From Yamagishiella unicocca (Eukaryota; Chlorophyta; Chlorophyceae; Chlamydomonadales; Volvocaceae), in NCBI GenBank assembly GCA_003116995.1, contig BDSL01000028.1:124001-188000 (forward strand): DNA of 64,000 nt. The letters are read 5' to 3'. Each line of letters opens with the position of its first letter. The stretch's first letter is position 1. The translations under genes and the position numbers were made by a program. The notes below the pieces were generated by a model, which saw only the letters and a list, made by a program, of their open reading frames with translations, did not search any database and had not been told where the DNA came from. This document shows, piece by piece, positions 12,083 through 24,300 of the stretch.

Positions 12083-15000
12083 ATGTTTAGGGAACCTAAG
12101 CTGGGACCTAGGGTCTCGACGCCTACTGCGCAAATACTTCTGGCCTTCGCGGTATTCCTGTGAGTCTGGTACCGGTATAGTGTTAATGCATATATATATA
12201 TACCTTCTGGAAATGATGTCGTCATATGCATGATGTGGTTGTAAGCACTTTGCCATGGTTGTCATTGCTCGCTGTGTCCACAGGACATGCGCGTCTCCGT
12301 CCTTGTGCGCGGCAGCAAAATGCGTTTCATCATCAGGAGCCTATAAGCTGGGACCTTACATTACGTCAAAGGGCCTGGAAAGCTTCTGCCTCACCGTCGT
12401 AACCGACCCGACGAAATGTAGCCAACGAAAGTGCACTTCACCTGAGGTTGCGAGTGTTGCGGTGGCAGTACGTAAGTATAAAGAGGGGCAACAACAGGGG
12501 TTTGTGGCCGTACCCGCCTACCTTGTCCTCCAAAATAGCTGTTAGGGGCTGGGTTGGGGGAGGAGGGCTGGGTTGGGGGAGGAGGGCTGGGTTGGGGGGG
12601 GGAGGGCTGGGTTGGGGTTTACAATAAAAGAACCGGTAACGCGACTGGGGGAATGTAGCGTGTGCTGCGTTGGGAGAGAGGGCTGGGTTGGGGGGTTACA
12701 ATAATAGACCCGGTAACGCGACTGGGGTAACGCGACTGGGGAAATGTAGCGTGTGCATAGCGACACTTACTGGGGGGGGGCGTGCCGCGACGCATAGCGA
12801 CACTTACTGGCCTTTATTTGGAAAAGGGGAAAGCGACTGAAGAGCAGTATGGGGCTATTTGGGGTGATCAGGGGTACCCTAGCTAGATAGGCAGTCAGAC
12901 AGGTATTTAGTTGATATTGCGGTCCACCAAAGAGTGCGTGTTCTTACGAGCCATTAGGTCCAGGTCGCCATAGGCTTGGTATGAAGGGGTACTTTATGGA
13001 CCATGATTGTATACCAGCGGGGGCGCAGACAACAATGCCGGGCCTGCCATATCCAGTTCACCCCGTGACGCATTGTTATGGCTTTTTACGTGCCCACACC
13101 CGTTGGCTTTTTACGTGCCCACACCCGTTGGCTTTTTACGTGCCCACACCCGATGTGCACACAGGCATGGAGTGTTGCACGCGTCTGGTGATGCCGAGCC
13201 TCCACGAGCCGGGTGAACACGGACGCATCCCAGCCCTCGAGGCATCCTGCGACGCTGCCAGTGGCGCCGGCAAGCCAAGCATGCTGAAGATCTCTGGATT
13301 GAACCTCAGTGGCTCAACCTCAAATGGAACGCGTCTGTGCCTTCGCCTGTTGTCGGGTAGCTGCAGCACACCCGAGTCATTATGTGCGCCCTCACCTGAT
13401 GGTACTCGGAATACCTGCTCGGCCATGCTCGTCGATTCTTCTGGGACTTGCTTTGCAGCGTCGGTGCGTTTTCCGCTCCGGCCAGTCGCGTTGTCCCCGC
13501 CATTGAAGCGGATACCGCCCCGGCGCCCACCACCCTGGCGCTCGGCCCCAAGGCGCACACTGCCACGGTACCCACCACCACGGCGCGCCCCCACACCTCC
13601 CCCACCGAAACCCATCCCACCCAAATTCCGCCCACCGACACCCCGCCCACCACCACTGTTATCACCGCCACCACGACCACCGCCGACCCCTGTGTCGTTG
13701 TGCATCAGCATCACGGGTACGAACATCGCCAGCATCAGCGACCTAAACGCACAGCCAGCTGAGCTGCAGCAACGTTCTGGTTTCTCGTCGGAGCAGTGCT
13801 CTGCTGTGCAGCTCGCCATCACCAGCGGCCTGAACGCCGTACCAACTGGCAGTGATCAGGCCGCAGCTGGGCCCTTCCGTGGTGCGGTGTGCAACGCCAG
13901 CCTGATCCAAGTATGCGGATCACTTATGCCTGAAAAGATCAGCACTGACCTGAAAAATTACATCTACTTGCACCTGGACCAGTGGTTGGTAACAAGCTGC
14001 AATGGAGCCGCAGATGGTGCTGTACTTAGGATGGCGGCGGATTGGCCGTCAAATTCTGTTGAGCCGACGGATTCGCCATCGGTTTCTGCTGAATTCGATT
14101 GCACACAGCTTAGGCCTATGCCACCGGATTTCCCGCCGTCACCTCCACCACTTGGGTAAGTAGGCTTCCACCGCCACTGCATCGCTTGCTTCACCTCTGG
14201 ATCCTGCTTCTATGTTTATGCCGCTCACCTGCCTTGCATGTCGATGTGCATTGATACATCCAGTTATGGTGCTTTCCTCAGCAACCCTCCATTGCCGCCT
14301 TTGCCATGCCTGCCTCCACTAACCTCGCAGGCCTGCATCACCACCTGTGCTACCCCCCTCTTCACCGCCTCCGCCACCACCACCACCTCCACCACCAACA
14401 TCACCGCCACCACCGCCGCCACCACCCTCACCACCCTCACCACCTCCACCACCACCAACACCAATACCACCACCGCCGAAGCGCCCACGCTCCCCACGTC
14501 GTCACCCGCCGCCTTTACCGATGCCACCTAGTCCCTTGCCGCCATCGCCAAGTCCTCCACCACCAAGCCCACCGCCCTCACCACCGCGACCGCCTTCACC
14601 ACCTCGGCAGCCGCCTTCGCCACCTTCACCTCCTCGTCCACCACCATCACCTCCTAGTCCGCCCAGCCCCCCTTTAACATGCGAGGTGTGTGTGAAGATC
14701 ACGGTGGCCCCACCACCTAACGCTGGTTTGCCGTTGTACAAGCTGGCGAACGAGACTTGCAGCGATCTCAGTTCAAGAATTGTGACAGTCATGACGTACC
14801 TATCAAACGCGACTGGTTCGGGATTGGCAATCCCGTTTCAACAGACGGAATGCAACAACAACGGCGGAGATAACGGACATCCTTACCTGCTGGTCTGCGG
14901 TACATACCAGGGCACTTCTCCCGACCCCAAAAAGTATATTGCAGGCAACTTGACAAAATATTACTTCCCATTCTGGCTTGAACGCCTTAGTGAAGAGACC

Positions 15001-16443
15001 CTCTGTACTGGGTTTCCCGGTTACTCATCAGAGGCGACACTGTCCAGTCGAAATGGTTCGGCAACGTGCATGGACGCGAGAGCGGAGTCCGCTTGTGCCC
15101 TTCAAAGCCCCCCTAATCCCCCTAACTCCCCACCGCCACCGCCACCACCGCCGCCACCGCCTTCATCGCCTCCACCCCCGCCCAGACCGTCACCTCGTCC
15201 GCCGCCCCAACCCTTCCCATCACCACCACCGCCAAAGCCAAATCCACCACCACCACCTCCCCCGGAACCTGCTCGGTTGCAGACTTGCGTCCAAATGTCG
15301 TATACGGGTAAAGAGGGGTCGGGTGTCAGAAATTTCTGTACTGCGCTTAACAATGCCGCTCGGGATAAAGTGAAGACCGTGGCTGATGGATACAAGGTTA
15401 CTCTTGGACCATGGTTCCCCCCGTCTTGCACCGACAACAGCTTAATTTCGGTGTGCACCAGTGTCTTGGCCAGCCAGCAACCCCTCCTGAGCAAGGTTAT
15501 GGCAGAGGCACTTCCCCAAACCTTTGATTCCATTTTTGACGTCACAAGCAAAAGTAGTGGAGGATGTGCAGCTTATTCCCCGACATCTCAGGCTCCGAAT
15601 TATAATCTTCGAGCAATCTCATCGGATCGAGCAACCACAACGCTGGCGACTTTCTCGTGCGCTATGCGCCCATCGCCCTACATCTTCCCTTCCAGTTCAT
15701 GTACAACGAATATTACCAATGGCCGTTTTAAGATTCGGGCCGCGCAGGTAGGTATGGGTCTAAATGCCTGAGGCGTTAATGTTCAGGCATGGGTGTGAGG
15801 CCAACCAACTAGCTTTAGTTTACCCACGGTCTTACCCCCCGACAGTGGACGAAGTATTGCACGTACACCGACGGGTGTGAACCAATTTTCCCTCCTTGGT
15901 TCCCAGGTTGAGGTAGTCGACGGGAAGTCCATGTACTGCTTCGGCATTGGCATGAATAACCCAGCGCCCAATGTGCCCTCGGTAAGTGGTCGCTGTGTCA
16001 AGAGGGAAGTCTAAGCCAATGCGCATCCTGTGACTGCGTACTCCTGGCCTGGCCCTGCTTCCGATTACCACTGAAAGTTGTTGCGTGTGCATACGTTGCA
16101 GGAGTGCAACACCGACCGCATCAGCGAAGTTTCGTTCTTTGTTAAGGGCGTACAGCGCAGCAGCCTGCGCAATATTTACTTACGAGGCCCTAGCGACCAG
16201 AGGCGAGGGACAAGTGATGACAGCTTCTGGCCGCAGCCAAACACGCTCTCGGTGCGGCCTGTCGACTGGAATGCGGACTTGCTACAACTCCTCATCGCCC
16301 GGAAAAAAGGCATGGTGTGCCTAGACCTATCCACAGGCGCAGCAGCCATCCGGGACTTCTGCATTTCTCGTAACAACACATGTCTGGTTAGCATAACGTA
16401 CTCAGACAAGTGCTGCCAAGTGGAGTCGGTTGTCCTGCCGTAG
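12083..16443 (+). CDS. Pherophorin copy 2, full length (1029 aa)
   Basis: Exons: 12083-12159, 12284-12471, 13165-14155, 14331-15747, 15907-15981, 16102-16443. Residues 1 to about 36 form a secretion signal (h-region AQILLAFAVFL). The ATG at 12083 is chosen because the inner ATG used as an option in copy 1 is ACG here. Residues about 37-190 are an N-terminal pherophorin (DUF3707) domain with motifs GAYKLGPYI, FCLTVV, LKISGLNLSG and LVDSSGTCF. A Pro-rich linker follows, then Cys module 1 (about 285-410, CISITGTNIAS ... QVCGSL). A long Pro/Ser linker leads to module 2 (about 535-690, CVKITVAPP ... LVCGTYQ), another Pro-rich linker, and module 3 with the C-terminal half domain (about 745-1029, CVQMSYTG ... 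SVCTSVL ... DKCCQVE). It is a secreted, probably O-glycosylated structural protein of the extracellular matrix. Intron 2 holds a 19-bp minisatellite. Confidence 0.9.
12549..12620 (+). repeat. 19-bp G-rich minisatellite, about 4 units (pherophorin copy 2 intron 2)
   Basis: Unit CTGGGTTGGGGGAGGAGGG starts at 12549, 12568, 12587 and 12607. The same array has seven units in copy 3. It is followed by two copies of dispersed motif B. Confidence 0.9.
12618..12755 (+). repeat. Dispersed motif B, two copies (pherophorin copy 2 intron 2)
   Basis: TACAATAAAAG then GAACCGGTAACGCGACTGGG at 12620-12650, and a variant with a doubled TAACGCGACTGGGG at 12698-12742. The same motif occurs in introns of the unrelated J-protein and helicase genes. 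Confidence 0.75.
13080..13151 (+). repeat. 25-bp direct repeat, three units (copy 2)
   Basis: GGCTTTTTACGTGCCCACAC, followed by CCGTT, is repeated three times just before the exon 3 acceptor at 13164. Copy 3 has two units (22351-22408). No function evident. Confidence 0.85.
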
Positions 16444-18797
16444 GCATGAAGATTTGCAAAGTACCGACGAAAACCCATACATACAATGATGGCATAGAAG
16501 CGTTGTCAAGCGTGCGGCTAATCATGCCTTTGTGGGCGCGCCCAATTCGGCATTTACTGCAGTTGGGAAGGCATTATTGTTTGTAGTTGGGAAGTCAAAG
16601 CTGCTGCGTCAGCCTGTGTGGATGCGCTACTGCTACTGGATGGGCTGTGGTAGACCCCCTTGCAAAGTGCGCTTGATCATGTCCGGCCATTTCGTCTTCT
16701 GGGTGCCGCCCCATCAGGAACACGCATGATTTGGGTTGCATACTCTATGACACAGCGGCACTGGCGTCCAGGCACACAATAGGACGTTGATGCGGATCGC
16801 TGGTTGGGGTCGCAACATACGCGCTGGGATGTTTCTTCTTGCTGCATGTGAGGGAGTGCGTTTGATGTTTTTCAGTGTTTTGCGGTGGTCGCCCTTCGAG
16901 GTAGGAACGCATGTGAAGTGGGCGCGGAGGATGCGCGGTTTGCCCTGCTTCGCCTACCCTGATTTATAGTGTATGGAGAATTGCTGCATATGTTGCAGGT
17001 GTTCTTAATGAGAGGATCACGCGCGTTGGGGGATAAGGCGCAGATGCCTGACATACATGACGCAGACTTGCTCCTTACTTAGGTTACCCGCGTTGACATC
17101 AGGTGAAATCGCTGAGTCGTCGTCATTTATGTCACCAACATATTCCGCATCTAGTAAACACTTTGCAAGCGCACACCACGCGTCTTTTTTTGGTGCAATG
17201 AGCCCGAAACGTTTACTGGCCATGTCGTCCCAGGCAATGAGGCACGCCTGCATGTCGGAGGGGGCTGGGTGGAGTTTCTCCTGCCAGCGAGGCATGTAAG
17301 TCAGACAATTCTTCGATACATGGTTTTTTGCCACTCTGAGACCAAAGCCAACCGAGCAAGGCATACAGGGTCGCACGCAGGAGTGGTTAAGCGAGGGCCG
17401 TGCATGGACATGGAGTCTGATGGGGACACGAGCGCGGCCCACAGCCCCTACCGAGAGCATAGGGCCCGGAGGGGCAGCGCCAATCGGGATCCCGACGGGA
17501 ACGCCATCCGTTGAGTTGGCGGCAGCGGTCAAGGAAGGCGGGACGCAGCAACCAGCGGGAAGCAGCGGTAGCAGCTGACCATGGGTTGGGACAGGAAGGG
17601 AGAGTGGAGGGAAGACAGCCGCCAGAGAGAAGGGCCAAATCGGGCCAGCAGGTAGGCCATACCCGCCGACAAGCCCGATACTACCGAGGGGCAAAGAAGC
17701 CTGCGCAGAGCGCCGCCGGCCAGTGTTAGGATCATATGTAGCGCAAGGGAAAGCTTGCTCCCATGATTTCTTACCGGCGGTCCAGATGGGTTGGGCTGCA
17801 CAGCAGGCACGCCCGCCAAGCCAGAAGGTCCGTCGGATGGACCCGCCTGCGGGCGACGAGTAGACAGCATAGGGCAGAGTATACAAGAATCGGTGAAGCT
17901 GATCCACCTGAATAAACAGATCGGTATATCTATACCAACCAACCTCGAGGCAGGTTCGGGAAGACAAACAGATTAGCGGGATGAACCGCGAGCGTTTTGC
18001 AGTACGGCGGCAGACCTAAACGCCATAGAGCGTTTACAGAACGCAGCAAATAAGTTAAAAATTTGCTGAACGCGTTAGAAGACTCACCATTGCTCCGGAC
18101 CCAAGGTTCAAAACTTGCGGCCCAGTCGATGGTCGGAGGTTGCAAGCTCCTGTCCTAACCCCAATGTGTAATAGTGCCGGGCCAGGACGGCAGTGGGGGC
18201 TCTAACCGATCTTCTCACGACTTCGACACAGCGATAGCCAAAGCGGTGCCGATTTTGTGGCGGTTTATGAAGTTAAATGTGAGATGGAAAATTTTAGTGA
18301 GATGCCAAACTATATGGCTAACCGTCAGAGGGACAGTTTTGTCGTTCTTTCTGGTGTTACAGCATTCAGGTACACAACTATGTTCATATTTTCCGTCCTA
18401 CTGGAAGCTGATTATATGCGTCAAGGTGGGCATCGAAGGGGTTACTTCTACCCAAATCGAGATTATTCATCAGTGTCAACATGTGTAATCGTTAATGACC
18501 ACCTTGCACGAGCGCGCGAAGCCACCTGCCCTACGCCACACATGTACGTTATCCAAACGCCTGCCCACGGATCCGACCAGCCGTCCACCCAGTCTAGGTT
18601 ACCGTTCGCTCACAACGCTACTCCTGCCCACCTTGAGTCCCATGATCACGCTACCAATGGTCAACGCAAACTAACCGCAAAGTCAGGTACGGAAACGGTC
18701 ACCAATTAAATGCACTGTCTCCAGAGTCAAGTCATGTGTCCTATATTTTTAGACTGCGCATGCGTGGACCCGTACTCCGCGTCATGCCCGGTCAGCT
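16444..18797. other. Spacer C1: pherophorin 3' flank with insertion
   Basis: Same spacer as 254-1865, but enlarged by a segment found in no other unit (about 17347-18136, listed separately). No pherophorin-related gene seen. Confidence 0.65.
17347..18136. mobile_element. Unit-C-specific insertion of about 790 bp, unclassified
   Basis: Sequence left of about 17346 (GGTTTTTTGCCACT) and right of about 18137 (GGAGGTTGCAAGCTCCTGT) aligns with unit D at 26485-26535, where the two sides are only some 20 bp apart. The segment between is unique in the window. It has decayed open frames on both strands and no convincing protein domain. The ends read ACCA...TGGT, too short to count as terminal inverted repeats, and no target-site duplication is clear. 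It could be a transposon fragment or filler DNA from a repair event. I use the mobile-element class only because an insertion is visible. Confidence 0.4.
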
Positions 18798-19501
18798 TCA
18801 TAGGATGCTACGGCCCAGGAAGTCGAGCTTTGCCCGATTGGGTCGGCTCCAAGGTGCTGGGCTCGCAGGAGGAGGCGACGGCTGCACGGGCGCCGGAGCG
18901 GGCGTGGGCGGTGCCATCTGGCTCATGTTACTCCCTCCAGGAGGCACCTGCACAGAGCACCGGTAGGGAGTCGACTCACCAAGCGAGCGAGCAATCAGCT
19001 GCCGTTCCGTGCTGACACGAACCCATCATTATAATAACGAAGACATCTCGACAATGCCCAATAGCCGCAGACCAGGACCCGGAGGCATGTGTAGCGATGG
19101 CAGCGATGTGCGATTGCACCCTCACCTTGACGCCCGTGGCGGGTGCCGAGGGGGAGCCACCGATGGCAGCAGCTGCAGCCTGGTGAGCAGCGCGACGCTG
19201 TTGCCGAGCCTGCAGCAAGAAGCGCGCAGGAACATAAAAAGGACAAGTGACGATCAAAATGACGCATGTGGTAAAGCACATGGGATGTACTGGAGACGAG
19301 ACATATTTGATTGCTCTGGAGCTTAGCTTGTGACTCGGCAATGATCGTCCTCTAGCCCAGCCACATCGCCCTCGGCTCACCTGCTGCTGCGACGCGCTTC
19401 CACCGCTGAGCAGCTCATTCTCGTATGTGGGCGCAAAGCCAGTCGCGATGATGGTCACGTGCAGCTCACCGTCGTACTGCTCGTCCACGACTGCAGTACA
19501 C
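18798..19501 (-). pseudogene. FTSZ1 3' relic C (exons 9-11 only)
   Basis: Third duplicate of the FTSZ1 tail, and the closest to the true gene. It keeps the 27-bp segment (SNMSQMAPP codons) missing from relics A and B, and the exon 9 FtsZ motif is open. The junction with unrelated spacer falls after 19501, at the same FTSZ1 position as in A and B. It lacks the GTPase exons. Confidence 0.9.
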
Positions 19502-21148
19502 TGCAGTCCAAAGATTTGTTTGAGCTCAAAATGCGAAACTAACGGGGGAGGCAGAAAGGCTACAAGCAAGGAAGCGCGACCAGGAGGGCCCGATGGGCCA
19601 GGCCACAACACAGGTCCTGGATTGACAAAGTCAAACCACACCTCACCGGTCGGGACAAATCAGCCGACCAAGGTCGACAGCAAGCCGGAGGCTAGCAGCA
19701 GCAGCCGAAATAAAGAAACTGAACGCGCACCAAAAGCAACAGCAGCGACAAGGTGCCAATGCAGGGGCCGATGCAGGGTGCCGCGACCAAAAGCAGAGCG
19801 TGCAGGCACCCCCACCCCCGGGGAATGATTTTCGTTCATACACCCCCCTCCTGCCCACATCACAACTAAGCCCGAAGGGGCCCAGCCACGCACGAAAACA
19901 AGGCGCCACCCCCGCCCGGAGTTCAGGCCTCGGAATCAAGTACGAACTATGGAGAGCCCTTGAAACCCGCTCCGTCCAACTTATTAGGGGGTTACTGAGA
20001 GTGTTTGATAGGATAATAGATGGTACCACTGATGCCCTGCTGGTCATCATCGCAACCGAGAAGTATATGCAGGCATATGTCGGGTAACAACCGATTGCCT
20101 AAGCTTGCAGTCCGCTACCGCCGGCAGTCCCTGATATCTCTAGCAGACCGTGCCATACTTATGTCTTCGCACTAAACAAATGTGCGTATGCCTAGGAAAA
20201 TTGACCACACCCCGCGCCGTTGCCAGCATGCAAGAGGGATTTCGGATGTCCAAACAGGGAAGACCAAACGGCCGGAGTTTCTGGTACTGGATTTTTCTTG
20301 GAGGACGTTAAACGACGCTTGCTTCTGTGCACAGTATAGCCAGGCGGCCAATTTCGATAAATCCACTCGTGTAACCCATTTGCACCTAATTAAGTGCAGG
20401 CCTACCAGTCAGAACCGTTTTGGTTGCACCAGTCATCTCTTGCTGAGGAAGCATGTAACACAACGGCAAATTCTCTACGTAGCACGTTCACCGGAGGTCC
20501 GGAGGTTCACCGTGCCAACTAGCTCCATGACTTTGCATTGTGTGATCACCCGGCATCGCTGCGTGCCATTGACCACAATATTCCTATCAGTATTTTCTTC
20601 AAATCAACAGGAGACCGGAGAGCCATGGGTGCCAGGGGGTGCCCGTTTCCTACTTGCACGGGCGGGGCGCGACGAGCAGCGACGAGTGCCATGGAGCCAT
20701 CCACTTCCGGCAAGGGGCAACTATATCAACGATCAATCTTGCACATTCACTATCCTCGTATGTACTTGTTATTGCACAAATCGCTCACCACATTGAATGG
20801 TCCCGACGTACCTTTTCGGTGCGCAAGGGGACCATTATTGCTGCCGCAGAAACCATACACTATATTATGTCAGGAAGATCAGAGTTGGTGTCAGGTTGCA
20901 GGGATACACCCTATATATCGGTAGTGTAATTACCGCCCTCCTTACTCCTGCCAGCACGCGTCGCTGACATCTTGAGTGAACGGGACGCAATTAGTTTCTC
21001 ATTGTGAATATACGAAGTAGGTGCACGGCGTCTTGGTTCGCGTTCATAAGCGTACGGTAAAGGCGGGATTGTCGCAACGGGGCCCTTATGCCCGAGAGGG
21101 GCGCTATTTAGGCGAGGCCTTGTCGGTGATTCCCCGAGAGGCGCGCGA
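19502..21148. other. Spacer C2: upstream flank of pherophorin copy 3
   Basis: Near-identical to spacer B2. No gene called. It ends at the promoter of copy 3. Confidence 0.6.
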
Positions 21149-21156
21149 TATAAAAA
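21149..21156 (+). promoter_or_regulatory. TATA box of pherophorin copy 3
   Basis: TATAAAAA, 168 bp before the main ATG, in the same context as in copy 2. Confidence 0.5.
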
Positions 21157-21227
21157 TCCCTTTTTTACAGTCTATATTTCTCACATTCGCTATATCCGCA
21201 TTAGAAAGGCTTACATCTAATTTCCAG

Positions 21228-21275
21228 ATGGAGATCTTGCCTCACACACTTCTCGCTTCGCTTATGGCGTCCTAG
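21228..21275 (+). promoter_or_regulatory. Upstream ORF in 5' leader of pherophorin copy 3
   Basis: Same 15-codon uORF as in copy 2 (MEILPHTLLASLMAS, TAG stop), 41 bp before the main ATG. Confidence 0.5.
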
Positions 21276-21316
21276 GGGAATAGTGTTGCCCCGCTACATA
21301 TTGAAGTGTAAGGTCC

Positions 21317-24300
21317 ATGTTTAGGGAACCTATGCTGGGACCTAGGGTCTCGACGCCTACTGTGCAAATACTTCTGGCCTTCGCGGTATTCCTGTGAGTC
21401 TGGTACCGGTATAGTGTTAATGCATATATATATACCTTCTGGAAATGATGTCGTCATATGCATGATGTGGTTGTAAGCACATTGCCATGGTTGTCATTGC
21501 TCGCTGTGTCCACAGGACATGCGCGTCTCCGTCCTTGTGCGCGACAGCAAAATGCGTTTCATCATCAGGAGCCTATAAGCTGGGACCTTACATTACGTCA
21601 AAGGGCCTGGAAGGCTTCTGCCTCACCGTCGTAACCGACCCGACGAAATGTAGCCAACGAAAGTGCACTTCACCTGAGGTTGCGAGTATTGCGGTGGCAG
21701 TACGTAAGTATAAAGAGGGGCAACAACAGGGGTTTGTGGCCGCACCCGCCTACTTTTTCCTGCAAAACAGCTGTTAGGGGCTGGGTTGGGGGAGGAGGGC
21801 TGGGTTGGGGGAGGAGGGCTGGGTTGGGGGAGGAGGGCTGGATTGGGGGAGGAGGGCTGGGTTGGGGGAGGAGGGCTGGGTTGGGGGAGGAGGGCTGGGT
21901 TGGGGGTTACAATAAAAGAACCGCTAACGCGACTGGGGGAATGTAGCGTGTGCTGCGTTGGGAGGGAGGGCTGGGTTGGGGGGTTACAATAATAGACCCG
22001 GTAACGCGACTGGGGTAACGCGACTGGGGAAATGTAGCGTGTGCATAGCGACACTTACTGGGGGGCGTGCCGCGACGCATAGCGACACTTACTGGCCTTT
22101 ATTTGGAAAAGGGGAAAGCGACTGAAGAGCAGTAAGGGGCTATTTGGGGTGGTCAGGGGTACCCTAGATAGGCAGTCGGACAGGTATTTAGTTGATATTG
22201 CGGTCCACCAAAGAGTGCGTGTTCTTACGAGCCATTAGGTCCAGGTCGCCATAGGCTTGGTATGAAGGGGTACTTTATGGACCATGACTGTTTACCAGCG
22301 GGGGCGCAGACAACAATGCCGGGCCTGCCATATCCAGTTCACCCCGTGACGCATTGTTATGGCTTTTTACGTGCCCACACCCGTTGGCTTTTTACGTGCC
22401 CACACCCGATGTGCACACAGGCATGGAGTGTTGCACGCGTCTGGTGATGCCGAGCCTCCACGAGCCGGGTGAACACGGACGCATCCCAGCCCTCGAGGCA
22501 TCCTGCGACGCTGCCAGTGGCGCCGGCAAGCCAAGCATGCTGAAGATCTCTGGATTGAACCTCAGTGGCTCAACCTCAAATGGAACGCGTCTGTGCCTTC
22601 GCCTGTTGTCAGGTAGCTGCAGCACACCCGAGTCATTATGTGCGCCCTCACCTGATGGTACTCGGAATACCTGCTCGGCCATGCTCGTCGATTCTTCTGG
22701 GACTTGCTTTGCAGCATCGGTGCGTTTTCCGCTCCGGCCAGTCGCGTTGTCCCCGCCATTGAAGCGGATACCGCCCCGGCGCCCACCGCCCTGGCGCTCG
22801 GCCCCAAGGCGCACACTGCCACGGTACCCACCACCACGGCGCGCCCCCACACCTCCCCCACCGAAACCCATCCCACCCAAATTCCTCCCACCGACACCCC
22901 GCCCACCGCCACTGTTATCACCGCCACCACGACCACCGCCGACCCCTGTGTCGTTGTGCATCAGCATCACGGGTACGAACATCGCCAGCATCAGCGACCT
23001 AAACGCACAGCCAGCTGAGCTGCAGCAACGTTCTGGTTTCTCGTCGGAGCAGTGCTCTGCTGTGCAGCTCGCCATCACCAGCGGCCTGAACGCCGTACCA
23101 ACTGGCAGTGATCAGGCCGCAGCTGGGCCCTTCCGTGGTGCGGTGTGCAACGCCAGCCTGATCCAAGTATGCGGATCACTTATGCCTGAAAAGATCAGCA
23201 CTGACCTGAAAAATTACATCTACTTGCACCTGGACCAGTGGTTGGTAACAAGCTGCAATGGAGCCGCAGATGGTGCTGTACTTAGGATGGCGGCGGATTG
23301 GCCGTCAAATTCTGTTGAGCCGACGGATTCGCCATCGGTTTCTGCTGAATTCGATTGCACACAGCTTAGGCCTATGCCACCGGATTTCCCGCCGTCACCT
23401 CCACCACTTTGGTAAGTAGGCTTCCACCGCCACTGCATCGCTTGCTTCACCTCTGGATCCTGCTTCTATGTTTATGCCGCTCACCTGCCTTGCATGTCGA
23501 TGTGCATTGATATATCCAGTTATGGTGCTTTCCTCAGCAACCCTCCATTGCCGCCTTTGCCATGCCTGCCTCCACTAACCTCGCAGGCCTGCATCGCCAC
23601 CTGTGCTACCCCCCTCTTCACCGCCTCCGCCACCACCACCACCTCCACCACCAACATCACCGCCACCACCGCCGCCACCACCCTCACCACCCTCACCACC
23701 TCCACCACCACCAACGCCACCCCCACCACCTCCGAAGCGCCCACGCTCCCCACGTCGTCACCCGCCGCCTTTACCGATGCCACCTAGTCCCTTGCCGCCA
23801 TCGCCGAGTCCGCCGCCACCAAGTCCACCGCCCCCACCACCGCGACCGCCTTCACCGCCTCGGCAGCCGCCTTCACCACCTTCACCTCCTCGTCCACCAC
23901 CATCACCTCCTAGTCCGCCCAGCCCCCCTCCAACATGCGAGGTGTGTGTGAAGATCACGGTGGCCCCACCACCTAACGCTGGTTTGCCGTTGTACAAGCT
24001 GGCGAACGAGACTTGCAGCGATCTCAGTACAAGAATTGTGAGAGTCATGACGTACCTATCAAACGCGACTGGTTCGGGATTGGCAATCCCGTTTCAACAG
24101 ACGGAATGCAACAACAACGGCGGAGATAACGGACGTCCTTACCTGCTGGTCTGCGGTACATACCAGGGCACTTCTCCCGACCCCAAAAAATATATTGTAG
24201 GCAACTTGACAAACATTTACTTCCCATTCTGGCTTGAACGCCTTAGTGAAGACACCCTCTGTACTGGGTTTCCCGGTTACTCATCAGAGGCGACACTGTC

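Noticed and set aside
12541..12760. CRISPR-like regular repeats
   Set aside because: Units are head-to-tail with no spacers, in a eukaryotic intron. This is a minisatellite.
17017..17967. Minus-strand frame of 316 codons across unit C spacer and insertion
   Set aside because: It spans the insertion boundary and is absent from other units. No recognised domain, Pro/Gly/Ala composition typical of shadow frames.
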